From the NCBI GenBank assembly GCA_900317825.1, contig ONIH01000007.1, positions 1-57,089 on the forward strand: a stretch of DNA of 57,089 bases, written 5' to 3'. The position numbers were made by a program, and so were the translations under genes. Origin of the DNA: an uncultured Lachnospiraceae bacterium (lineage in GTDB: Bacteria; Bacillota; Clostridia; Lachnospirales; Lachnospiraceae). The notes beneath the pieces were generated by a model, which saw nothing but the letters and a program-made list of their open reading frames with translations, searched no databases and was not told the origin of the DNA. Shown here in pieces: positions 1-9,263 of the stretch. Position 1 is the first letter of the stretch. Each line of letters begins with the position of its first letter.

Positions 1-69
1 CGCTAAGCGCCGGCGTCTCAAAAAGGTTCTTTGCCGTCTTTGTGCTATCTGCACTCAGTTTTCCTGAAG

Positions 70-2010
<1,941 letters not shown>

Positions 2011-2030
2011 TTACAAGTCAAATCTATTAT

Positions 2031-2153
2031 ATGAAGTTACACTGCACTAAATTCGAGCTACGCTTCGCTTGCTCTCATTAAGTTGCAGGTAACGACTTTT
2101 TCACTAACCTCATGCTGCGCTTACGCTTGCATTCGCTAAGTGAAATAATGTCA
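2031..2153 (-). repeat. Two-hairpin dispersed element, copy A (between grpE and dnaK)
   Basis: About 123 bp closely matching 38668-38791, with one single-base length difference in a loop. It begins, in the transcribed direction, exactly at the TGA stop codon of grpE. It folds as two hairpins on either side of a GGTAACGAC linker. Hairpin 1 has outer arms CTGCA/TGCAG (2042-2046, 2084-2088) and inner arms GAGC/GCTC (2055-2058, 2071-2074). Hairpin 2 has outer arms CACT/AGTG (2102-2105, 2139-2142) and inner arms ATGC/GCAT (2112-2115, 2129-2132). Loops share a CGCTnnCGCT-like core. Inner-stem bases differ from copy B but remain paired, so the fold appears to be selected. Function unknown. Confidence 0.85.
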
Positions 2154-2762
2154 GTTAGCAACCTTTACCATCGCGTATCTTACGACCTTATCATGGTAGG
2201 TATAACCTTTCTGTAAGACCTCGACGACTTCCTGCTCTCCCTTATCCGCATCATCCACATGCATTACTGCGTTGTGGAAGTTCGGATCGAATTTCTTTCC
2301 TTCGGCCTCTATCTCTTTGACCCCGAGTTCATCGAGTCCGTGGAGAAGCTGCTTATATATAGCAAGCATTCCTTTCTGGAAGGCATCCTCTGTGTCTTCC
2401 TTTACGTCTGCCAGGCCTCGCTCGAAGTTATCGATGACCGGAAGGACTTTTGCTATGACATCGCTTGCTCCGGCATCGTACATAGAAGACTTCTCTTTTT
2501 CTGTACGCTTACGGAAGTTATCGAACTCTGCCATCTGGCGAAGGACCTGATCCTGAAGTGACTTGATCTTCTCGTCACGCGGATCTTCCTTCTTTTTATC
2601 CTTTTTCTTATCAGGCTTTTTATCTTCTTTATCTGTTTTCTCCTCAGAAGCCTTATCCTCTTTCTTTTCATCAGAGGTTTTATCCTTCTCAGGAGCTTTT
2701 TCCTTTTCTTCAGAAGTATCTTTTTTTACTTCTTCATCCTTCTTTTCTTTCTCTTCGCTCAA
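2151..2762 (-). CDS. grpE: Nucleotide exchange factor GrpE
   Basis: Nucleotide exchange factor that releases ADP from DnaK. The 203-residue protein has a very charged Lys/Glu/Asp N-terminal ~65 residues, then the GrpE coiled coil (LQDQVLRQMAEFDNFRKRTE) and the C-terminal beta wing (GVKEIEAEGKKFDPNFHNAV and YTYHDKVVRYAMVKV). The start is TTG, chosen because AGAGG lies about nine bases upstream and no in-frame ATG precedes the conserved domain; the hrcA stop is 12 bases away. The charged N-terminus is longer than in many GrpE proteins. Co-transcribed with hrcA and dnaK and thus presumably under HrcA/CIRCE control. Confidence 0.96.
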   Translation of the reverse strand: MSEEKEKKDEEVKKDTSEEKEKAPEKDKTSDEKKEDKASEEKTDKEDKKPDKKKDKKKEDPRDEKIKSLQDQVLRQMAEFDNFRKRTEKEKSSMYDAGASDVIAKVLPVIDNFERGLADVKEDTEDAFQKGMLAIYKQLLHGLDELGVKEIEAEGKKFDPNFHNAVMHVDDADKGEQEVVEVLQKGYTYHDKVVRYAMVKVAN

Positions 2763-2774
2763 TTCCTTATACCT

Positions 2775-3869
2775 CTAATCCTTCTTTTTTTCTATCTGCT
2801 TTGGCGTCTGCTTTTCAGGAAGCCTTGACGAATCGACGATGTCTGAAAGCTGAGTCTTTAACGACTTCAGATTCTTCATGACATTCTCGTAATCCATTCG
2901 CTTCGGTCCGAGTATTCCGATCGTACCTTTGAAGCCCTCGCCCAGATCGTACTTTGCGGTAACGACCGACACGTCCGGCATATTCGGGATATCGTCTCCG
3001 ATGAAAACTGAAATACCATTCGGATTTCCCTCATCATCTGTCTCTATCTCATTTATCAGTTTCTCGAGCTGTTCCTTATTCTCGAAGGTCGAGATCAGGT
3101 GGCTGGCTCTGTTAGCATCTGAAAGCTCCGGGTACTTGAAAATATTCGTCGTACCGCTGGTGTATATCGTCCTGCCTTCATCCTGCTCGATCGTGCCCGC
3201 GACATTCTCAAGGACATTCTCGATGATGTCTGCGTACTCACCGGCGGATGCCTTCATCTTCTGGATGAGCCCGAGGTTAATGTCGTTTACGGTCTTTCCT
3301 GAAAGATTCGTATTCAGGAGCATATTCAGCTTCAGCAGGTCTTCGTTATTCAAAGGAGCATCGATATCAATGATACGGTTCCTCACAGCATTTCCGTCCA
3401 TGACCACTACTGAAAGCAACTGACGTTCATTGACTGCTGAGAGCTGTACGAACTTCACCCGGACTCCTGTGATAGCCGGTGCCGAGATCATCGAAGTGTA
3501 CTGAGTGTTCGCTGCAAGCACATCTACTACCTGCTTCAGCATCTTCTCTAATCTGTCTGTCCTCTGAACAAGCATCTCGCTCGTTGAGTCAGGCGGAGGT
3601 GAAGCTTCCTTCTGATTCATAAGCTCCGTCACATAGAACCTGTAGCCCTTATCTGACGGAATCCTTCCTGCGGAGGTGTGTGGCTGGAGAATGTAGCCCA
3701 TCTCCTCGAGATCACTCATCTCATTCCTTATAGTAGCTGAACTGAGATTTAAGTCCGAGCTCTTCGAAATGGTACGTGATCCGACTGGCTCCCCGGTCTC
3801 TAAATAATTCTGGATGATCACGTCGAGGATTTTCTTCTGTCTGTCTGTAAGCTCTTCCTCTTCACTCAC
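2775..3869 (-). CDS. hrcA: Heat-inducible transcription repressor HrcA
   Basis: Repressor of class I heat-shock genes that binds CIRCE operators and depends on GroEL for activity (family knowledge). The 364-residue protein begins with a winged helix-turn-helix (residues ~8-75, including ETGEPVGSRTISKSSDLNLS and ATIRNEMSDLEEMGYI), followed by the HrcA GAF-like domain (VRVKFVQLSAVNERQLLSVVV and the C-terminal GIFIGDDIP-like and GPKRMDYENVM segments). The GTG start is supported by an AGGAGGTGAGG ribosome site. First gene of the dnaK operon, with a CIRCE operator 28 bases before the start, so it is probably autoregulated. Confidence 0.96.
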   Translation of the reverse strand: MSEEEELTDRQKKILDVIIQNYLETGEPVGSRTISKSSDLNLSSATIRNEMSDLEEMGYILQPHTSAGRIPSDKGYRFYVTELMNQKEASPPPDSTSEMLVQRTDRLEKMLKQVVDVLAANTQYTSMISAPAITGVRVKFVQLSAVNERQLLSVVVMDGNAVRNRIIDIDAPLNNEDLLKLNMLLNTNLSGKTVNDINLGLIQKMKASAGEYADIIENVLENVAGTIEQDEGRTIYTSGTTNIFKYPELSDANRASHLISTFENKEQLEKLINEIETDDEGNPNGISVFIGDDIPNMPDVSVVTAKYDLGEGFKGTIGILGPKRMDYENVMKNLKSLKTQLSDIVDSSRLPEKQTPKQIEKKKD

Positions 3870-3897
3870 TTAGCCTCACCTCCTGTCGTTTTCTTTG

Positions 3898-3924
3898 TTA
3901 GCACTCAAATGATTGGAGTGCTAA
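3898..3924 (-). promoter_or_regulatory. CIRCE operator
   Basis: A perfect inverted repeat TTAGCACTC-N9-GAGTGCTAA, identical to the CIRCE consensus bound by HrcA. It lies between the promoter and the hrcA start, so it falls within the 5' untranslated region. This predicts that hrcA, grpE and dnaK are derepressed under heat shock. Confidence 0.97.
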
Positions 3925-3939
3925 TATCATCTAACACAT

Positions 3940-3968
3940 AATATACGCTTGTTCTCCCCTTTTGTCAA
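3940..3968 (-). promoter_or_regulatory. SigA-type promoter of hrcA-grpE-dnaK
   Basis: On the minus strand TTGACA (3968-3963) is followed after 17 bases by TATATT (3945-3940), a near-consensus vegetative promoter. The predicted start point, near 3933, places CIRCE immediately downstream in the leader, the arrangement known for Firmicutes dnaK operons. Confidence 0.85.
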
Positions 3969-4000
3969 CAACTTTTTTAAATTTTTTGCACAAATCAAAA

Positions 4001-4036
4001 AACGTGTCAGTGGGGACGCGTCCCCACTGACACGTT
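4001..4036 (-). terminator. 36-bp perfect palindrome, likely terminator of lepA-hemW
   Basis: The two 18-base arms, AACGTGTCAGTGGGGACG and its exact complement, meet without a loop around an MluI-like ACGCGT centre. On the minus strand the hairpin is followed by TTTTTTG, as in an intrinsic terminator. The hemW stop codon TAA overlaps the first two bases of the palindrome. Sequences with a GTCAGTGGGGACG arm resemble REP-like dispersed palindromes from memory, but no second copy occurs in this window. Confidence 0.75.
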
Positions 4037-5300
4037 ATTTTAGGAATTTGGCGAGGGCGTAGTTTGACAGGTCAAGGCCTCTGTCGGTGAGGGCGATCCT
4101 GTCGCCGTCCATGGTGAGCAGCTCTTCTTTTTCGAGTTCAAAGAGCTCGTGACCGTAGATTTTTTCTATCTGGGTGCCGAAGGCCTTTTTGAAACCAGAC
4201 TTCGTGACGCCTGCAGTCTGCCTGAGTCCTAAGAACATGAACTCCTCCATAGCTGCCTGTCTCGTGATCTGCGTGAAGCTTCCTATAGTAGCTATATCCT
4301 CGTAGCCTACCTGGTCAGGTACTATCGGCAGGTGAGAACATTCTTCTATATATTCGTAAATGTCACGGATATTTGCAGTGCGCCACTCGAGCCCCATGCC
4401 GCCGCACTCCTCCGGATCCTCAAGCTCTTTTACCAGATACCCCGGTGGTATAAGCGATGCAGCACCGATCCCTACTCCGAGATACGGTGTCCTCTGCCAG
4501 TATCCGACGTTATGCTTGCAGACCTTACCGTCCCTGGCATAATTCGAGATCTCGTAGCGGTGCCAACCTCTCTCTTCGAGATAGAACTGCGCTCTCTTCA
4601 TCAGCTCATAGGTCTGGTCTTCATTTGGAAGAAAAACGGTGTCTTCTCCACGTTCCTGCCTCTCAGCGTCCTCATGGAATTTTTTATAGAAGGGAGTACC
4701 CGGCTCCACGATAAGTGAATAGCAGGATATATGCTCAGGCCTGAAGGCCGTTACCTTGCTTAGTGTATAAAGCAGCTTCTCCGGAGTCTGTCCCGGAAGC
4801 CCTGTCATCAGGTCTACATTTATATTCTGAAATCCGGCTTTTCGAAGGATCTCATACGTAGATAAGAATCTGTTAAAAGTGTGGATCCTGCCAAGCATCT
4901 CGAGCTCGTCATCATTTGCTGACTGAAGTCCTAAAGACACTCGGTTTACCCCGACAGACAGGTAGACATTAGCAGCCTCTGCTATGACAGTTCCCGGGTT
5001 TGCCTCGATCGTGATCTCCGCGAGTGGATCCACCGAAAAATTATCCCGTACAGTCTGCATGATCCGGACTATGTTATCAGGATTTATCCAACTCGGAGTT
5101 CCTCCTCCTATATAAATAGAAGAAACAGTCCCGAAAACCTTTTTAGAATAAAACTCGAGTTCCTTACAGAGCGCATCCACATAGTCTCTCTGAGTGTACG
5201 GATCGTAGACTCCGGACAGAAAATCGCAGTAATCGCATTTTTTCGCGCAGAACGGTATGTGGATATATAGTTCAAATCTCCTGTAATCTTCCATTGTCAT
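4035..5300 (-). CDS. hemW: Radical SAM heme chaperone HemW
   Basis: HemN-related radical SAM protein; the HemW branch is known as a heme-trafficking chaperone rather than coproporphyrinogen dehydrogenase. The 421-residue protein carries the 4Fe-4S/SAM motif [10 protein letters not shown] with Cys18, Cys22 and Cys25, then [10 protein letters not shown], the [11 protein letters not shown] strand, [15 protein letters not shown] and [12 protein letters not shown]. The C-terminal HemW domain ([14 protein letters not shown]) is present. The Phe after the third Cys, in place of the extra Cys of true HemN, favours HemW. Its ATG overlaps the lepA TGA by four bases, so the two are translationally coupled, matching Firmicutes lepA-hemW synteny. 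Confidence 0.95.
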   Translation of the reverse strand: MTMEDYRRFELYIHIPFCAKKCDYCDFLSGVYDPYTQRDYVDALCKELEFYSKKVFGTVSSIYIGGGTPSWINPDNIVRIMQTVRDNFSVDPLAEITIEANPGTVIAEAANVYLSVGVNRVSLGLQSANDDELEMLGRIHTFNRFLSTYEILRKAGFQNINVDLMTGLPGQTPEKLLYTLSKVTAFRPEHISCYSLIVEPGTPFYKKFHEDAERQERGEDTVFLPNEDQTYELMKRAQFYLEERGWHRYEISNYARDGKVCKHNVGYWQRTPYLGVGIGAASLIPPGYLVKELEDPEECGGMGLEWRTANIRDIYEYIEECSHLPIVPDQVGYEDIATIGSFTQITRQAAMEEFMFLGLRQTAGVTKSGFKKAFGTQIEKIYGHELFELEKEELLTMDGDRIALTDRGLDLSNYALAKFLK

Positions 5301-7105
5301 TCGTCATCATCGAGCTTTAAGACGCTCATGAACGCCTCCTGAGGTATCTCGACATTGCCGATCTGCCTCATACGCTTCTTTCCTTCTTTCTGCTTCTCTA
5401 AGAGCTTCCTCTTTCGGGTGATGTCTCCGCCGTAGCACTTCGCAAGGACATCCTTTCTCATGGCCTTTACTGTCTCACGCGCTATGACCTTGCTGCCGAT
5501 AGCTGCCTGGATAGGAATCTCAAACAGATGTCTCGGGATATTCTCTTTGAGCTTCTCGCACATCTTTCTGGCTCTGTCATAAGCAGTATCCTTAAATACG
5601 ATAAATGACAGCGCATCCACTTTTTCACGGTTGATAAGGATATCGAGCTTCACGAGTTCTGATCTCTGGTAGCCCTTCAGCTCATAGTCAAACGAAGCAT
5701 AACCTCTAGACCTGGACTTTAACACATCGAAAAAGTCATAGATGATCTCATTTAACGGAAGTACGTATTTAAGCACGGCTCTGGTCTCTTCTATGTATTC
5801 GAGTGAGACGTACTGTCCGCGCCTCTCCTGACATAGGTCCATGATAGGTCCTATGTAGTCACTTGTCACCATGATCTCAGCATCTACGACAGGCTCTTCC
5901 ATGTATTCGATTTCAGACGGGTCAGGCAGGTTTGACGGGTTTGTCAGATCCATGACAGTTCCGTCTGTCTTATGTACCTTATAGACTACGCCAGGAGCCG
6001 TAGTTACGAGGTCGAGGTCGTACTCTCTCTCGAGTCTCTCCTGTACTACGTCTAAGTGTAAAAGTCCTAAGAAGCCGCATCTGAATCCGAAGCCAAGTGC
6101 CTGTGATGTCTCTGGCTCAAAAGTAAGAGCAGCGTCGTTAAGCTGCAGCTTCATCAGCGCATCCTTAAGCTCCGGATATTTTGCTCCGTCTGCAGGATAG
6201 ATACCGCAGAAGACCATCGGCTTTACCGGTCTGTAGCCTGGGAGTGCTTCGGCAGCAGGCTTATCAGCCAGAGTCACCGTATCTCCGACTCTAGTCTCTC
6301 TGACATCCTTTATAGATGCCGTGATGTATCCGACCATTCCGGCAGAAAGCTCGTCACATGGGATAAACTGTCCTGCCCCGAAGTAGCCCACTTCCACACA
6401 TTCGAACTCAGCTCCTGTCGCCATCATTTTTATCCGGTCCTTGGGGCAGACTTTTCCTTCACGGATACGGACAAAGACTATGACGCCTCTGTATGAATCG
6501 TAGAGTGAGTCAAAAATAAGTGCCTTAAGCGGAGCATTCTCGTCACCCGTAGGTGCAGGAAGCTCTGTGATGACCTGCTCTAAGACCTGATCTACATTCT
6601 GTCCGGTCTTTGCTGAAATACGCGGAGCATTTTCACAGTCTAAGCCTATGACGTCTTCTATCTCCTTTGCGACCTTGTCCGGATCAGCGGAAGGAAGGTC
6701 TATTTTATTTATGACAGGGAGGACCTCCAGATCATGGTCGAGTGCCAGGTACACATTCGCCAGTGTCTGCGCCTCGATGCCCTGAGCCGCGTCTACCACG
6801 AGGATAGCTCCGTCGCAGGCTGCGAGCGATCTCGACACCTCATAGTTGAAATCCACGTGTCCCGGCGTGTCGATCAGGTTAAAGATATACTCTTCTCCAT
6901 CCTTCGCATGGTAGATAAGTCTTACCGCCTGAGATTTTATCGTGATACCTCTCTCTCGCTCGAGGTCCATATTGTCGAGGACCTGCTCCTGCATTTCTCG
7001 CTTTGTCAGCGTGTGAGTCATTTCGATCATCCTGTCGGCAAGGGTCGATTTACCATGATCTATATGTGCTATGATACAGAAATTTCTGATATGTGACTGG
7101 TCCAT
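5297..7105 (-). CDS. lepA: Elongation factor 4 (LepA)
   Basis: Ribosome-associated GTPase thought to act in back-translocation or initiation and assembly. The 602-residue length is typical. G1 is AHIDHGKST at residues 13-21, the switch region is [10 protein letters not shown]3 is DTPGHVDF and G4 is NKID. EF-G-like domains II, III and V follow, then the LepA-specific C-terminal domain with [20 protein letters not shown] near the end. Upstream is a divergent intergenic region shared with rpsT; downstream it overlaps hemW. Confidence 0.98.
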   Translation of the reverse strand: MDQSHIRNFCIIAHIDHGKSTLADRMIEMTHTLTKREMQEQVLDNMDLERERGITIKSQAVRLIYHAKDGEEYIFNLIDTPGHVDFNYEVSRSLAACDGAILVVDAAQGIEAQTLANVYLALDHDLEVLPVINKIDLPSADPDKVAKEIEDVIGLDCENAPRISAKTGQNVDQVLEQVITELPAPTGDENAPLKALIFDSLYDSYRGVIVFVRIREGKVCPKDRIKMMATGAEFECVEVGYFGAGQFIPCDELSAGMVGYITASIKDVRETRVGDTVTLADKPAAEALPGYRPVKPMVFCGIYPADGAKYPELKDALMKLQLNDAALTFEPETSQALGFGFRCGFLGLLHLDVVQERLEREYDLDLVTTAPGVVYKVHKTDGTVMDLTNPSNLPDPSEIEYMEEPVVDAEIMVTSDYIGPIMDLCQERRGQYVSLEYIEETRAVLKYVLPLNEIIYDFFDVLKSRSRGYASFDYELKGYQRSELVKLDILINREKVDALSFIVFKDTAYDRARKMCEKLKENIPRHLFEIPIQAAIGSKVIARETVKAMRKDVLAKCYGGDITRKRKLLEKQKEGKKRMRQIGNVEIPQEAFMSVLKLDDDE

Positions 7106-7169
7106 AATACCTCCGTTAAAAAATTGCTTTCCTAATTATAGCAAATATATTAAAAAAATAAAATACATC

Positions 7170-7198
7170 TTGACAAATCAGATAACGATGAGTATTAT
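7170..7198 (+). promoter_or_regulatory. SigA-type promoter of rpsT
   Basis: TTGACA (7170-7175), a 17-base spacer and TATTAT (7193-7198). The start point would be near 7205, giving a leader of about 80 bases before the rpsT TTG start. Confidence 0.8.
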
Positions 7199-7244
7199 AG
7201 AAAAGTATGATTGCTTGGGAGAACCGTGTCAATCCTCGGCTTTC

Positions 7245-7260
7245 ATATTCACGTGAATAT
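7245..7260 (+). promoter_or_regulatory. 16-bp palindrome in the rpsT leader
   Basis: ATATTCACGTGAATAT is a perfect palindrome ending 10 bases before the GGAGGTG ribosome site of rpsT. It could form an RNA hairpin or be a protein site. S20 is known to repress its own translation in Escherichia coli, so a role in feedback is possible, but nothing more in the sequence proves it. Confidence 0.4.
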
Positions 7261-7284
7261 AAAATGCAACGGAGGTGAACAGAA

Positions 7285-7548
7285 TTGGCAAACATCAAAT
7301 CAGCTAAGAAAAGAGTTTTAGTAAGCGCTAAGAAAGCAGCTAGAAACAAGGCTGTCAGAAGTAATGTAAAGACCGTAGTTACTAATGTCGAGAAGGCAGT
7401 AGCAAGCGGAGACAAGGCAGCAGCTGAGGCGGCTCTGAAGGTAGCTCAGACAGCTATCCCGAAGGCAGAGTCAAAGGGAATCCTGCATAAGAACAATGCA
7501 GCAAGAAAGGTATCCCGCCTGACAAAAGCTGTTAACGCTATGAACTAA
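7285..7548 (+). CDS. rpsT: 30S ribosomal protein S20
   Basis: Primary 16S rRNA-binding protein of the small subunit. The 87-residue basic helical protein starts ANIKSAKKRVLVSAKKAARN and has the S20 pattern through residue ~80 (NNAARKVSRLTKAVNAM). The start codon is TTG, supported by GGAGGTG eight bases upstream; a UUG start is also used by E. coli rpsT. Transcribed alone from a near-consensus promoter and closed by a terminator shared with the convergent holA. The gpr and spoIIP genes that lie between rpsT and lepA in Bacillus are absent. Confidence 0.96.
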   Translation: MANIKSAKKRVLVSAKKAARNKAVRSNVKTVVTNVEKAVASGDKAAAEAALKVAQTAIPKAESKGILHKNNAARKVSRLTKAVNAMN

Positions 7549-7555
7549 TGAATTA

Positions 7556-7598
7556 TAAAAGCCTGTCCGGTACCGTCATTCCGGGCAGGCTTATTTTT
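7556..7598. terminator. Bidirectional terminator between rpsT and holA
   Basis: A stem AAGCCTGTCCGG / CCGGGCAGGCTT (one G-T pair) with a ten-base loop is followed by TATTTTTG on the plus strand. On the minus strand it is followed by TTATAATT, less U-rich, so it mainly serves rpsT. Confidence 0.85.
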
Positions 7599-7600
7599 GT

Positions 7601-8590
7601 CTAAAGAGTCTCATTTAAGAGAAGCTCTACTGCTATACTGTCTTCTATTCTCCCGCTTTTGAAATCCTCCTCATAATCGGCGGCCTTTCTTAAAAGCCTC
7701 CTGAGTTCATCTTCCTTAAACCTCTTCTGGTAAGTCTCGAGCTTTCTGATGATAAAATCGTATGAGATGCCAAGGTTTTTCTTTTTGTCCGCAAATGAAA
7801 CTCCGTCCTTGTCCATGAGTTTCAAGTCATAGAGCTGCATCAGCTGTCTCTGGATAAGAGCCAGGATTCCCGGAGCCTTTTCATTCTGACGCAGCATATC
7901 ATGGTAGACATCAAAGACTCTCGCAGCATTTCTTTCGGATATCGCATCGCTTAGCGCAAAGATCTTCGTCTCTGAAGCATTGGCGCAGATAGCCTCCACA
8001 TCTGACTTTTCTATCTGCTTTTTCTCCCAGCAGTAAGCCGAAAGCTTCTGGTACTCGGCGTCCATCAAGTCCATCGACGAACCGCATCTCAGGTAGAATT
8101 CATTCCAGGCGTCACGGCGCATCTGGATCCCATCTGCACTAAGTCTTCCTCCAATCCATCTGAGCATCTCATTCTGGTCGCCTATCACGAACTCTTCGGC
8201 AGTCCCATTTTTGGTGACAGCCTTATAGAGCTTATCCCTCTTATCTACTTCACTCTCAACAAAGACAATGACCGTAGTCTCCGGTATGTCCGGAATGTAC
8301 TTTACCAGCCTGTCTTTTTCCTTTTTGTTTCCTTTGAAGTAGCCGCTCTCCTCTACGAGGATGACTCTCCTGTCTGCAAAAAAAGGGAGTGTATCGCTGT
8401 CTGATATGAGCGTCGGGACATTAAATTCCTTTTCGGAAAGAAGCGTGAAATTCATGTCTTTCCTGTCAGTGACTCCCAGTGCTTTAAGCAGCCGTTCCCT
8501 GTTATCTTTCAGCAGATAGTGTTCTTTTCCAAAGAGCAGATATATCCGCTTAAACGCCTGCTGCTCTATCTCGCTGTCAATCGAGCGCAT
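7601..8590 (-). CDS. holA: DNA polymerase III subunit delta
   Basis: Clamp-loader delta subunit that opens the beta clamp. The 329-residue size fits. The N-terminal part (IYLLFGKEHYLLKDNRERLL) and the following TLISDSDTLPFFADRRVILVEES correspond to the HolA ATPase-like domain; the middle IPETTVIVFVESEVDKRDKLYKAV and the C-terminal helical collar (YDFIIRKLETYQKRF, LRRLLRKAADYEEDFKSG) are typical. As is usual for delta, no Walker A motif is evident. It overlaps the upstream HD-domain gene by 14 bases, and sits between rpsT and comEC as in other Firmicutes. Confidence 0.93.
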   Translation of the reverse strand: MRSIDSEIEQQAFKRIYLLFGKEHYLLKDNRERLLKALGVTDRKDMNFTLLSEKEFNVPTLISDSDTLPFFADRRVILVEESGYFKGNKKEKDRLVKYIPDIPETTVIVFVESEVDKRDKLYKAVTKNGTAEEFVIGDQNEMLRWIGGRLSADGIQMRRDAWNEFYLRCGSSMDLMDAEYQKLSAYCWEKKQIEKSDVEAICANASETKIFALSDAISERNAARVFDVYHDMLRQNEKAPGILALIQRQLMQLYDLKLMDKDGVSFADKKKNLGISYDFIIRKLETYQKRFKEDELRRLLRKAADYEEDFKSGRIEDSIAVELLLNETL

Positions 8591-9104
8591 CGGTAGTTTC
8601 TCCTGTCTCTAACACCTCGTCTATCCTGTCATCGTGGAAGTTAAGAAATTCTGTCACAGCGCACCACTTGTCCGCTATCGTGATAAGAATCCCCTCCCTC
8701 GTCTTCGGCATCTCAGCAGTGACCGGCCACATATGGTTTGCGATCATGTCAGCCTGGGTGTCATTTAGAGTGCCGCTCTCCTCAGCTGCCTTAAGAGATC
8801 TGAGTGGATGCTCGTGCGCAGTCCCCGAAGTCCCTCTGAATGACTTTCTGTCAAAAATCCCTACATCGTGCCAGAGGCTGGCTCTTACTATATCCCTTTC
8901 ATTCATATGGAAAAACCTGGATAAAAAGAGCATCTTCTGTGCCACGTGCACACTGTGATATCCTACTGTAGAAAAAATATGGTGCCTCTGCCCCACTATC
9001 CTTCGGAAATCATTAGAGCCGATGATATCCCTTCCGTACTCTTCTATGATCTGATAATCTCTGTTTTTTCCTGTAAGCACTTCGGCTTCAGCTGTATAGT
9101 CCAC
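8577..9104 (-). CDS. HD-domain hydrolase
   Basis: The 175-residue product is a single HD-superfamily metal-dependent phosphohydrolase domain. Metal ligands appear as HSVHVAQK (first His, residue ~51), SLWHDVGIFDR (the HD pair near residue 82) and later His residues in TAHEHPLRS and IANHMWP. Such small HD proteins hydrolyse nucleotides or other phosphoesters; the substrate cannot be read from the sequence. GTG start with GGGAGG nine bases upstream. The 14-base overlap with holA indicates one transcript. The position recalls yqeK-like HD genes near holA in Firmicutes, but that assignment is not secure. Confidence 0.8.
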   Translation of the reverse strand: MDYTAEAEVLTGKNRDYQIIEEYGRDIIGSNDFRRIVGQRHHIFSTVGYHSVHVAQKMLFLSRFFHMNERDIVRASLWHDVGIFDRKSFRGTSGTAHEHPLRSLKAAEESGTLNDTQADMIANHMWPVTAEMPKTREGILITIADKWCAVTEFLNFHDDRIDEVLETGETTDALD

Positions 9105-9263
9105 CTAAAAATACCTCCCAATCAGTTTCAATTATATCACGCTTTTTTCTGTTGCGCCATATTTTTCTATTGCAATTTCACAGAATCCAGTGCATAATAT
9201 GACTAACTTTTCTTCATTCAGCACATCACATCTCAGGTGCTGACACTTAAAAGGGAGACACAT

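Noticed and set aside
1-69. Possible 5' end of dnaJ after dnaK
   Set aside because: The 69 bases show no ATG and no J-domain residues in any frame on the minus strand; a GTG frame there encodes an Arg-rich non-J sequence.
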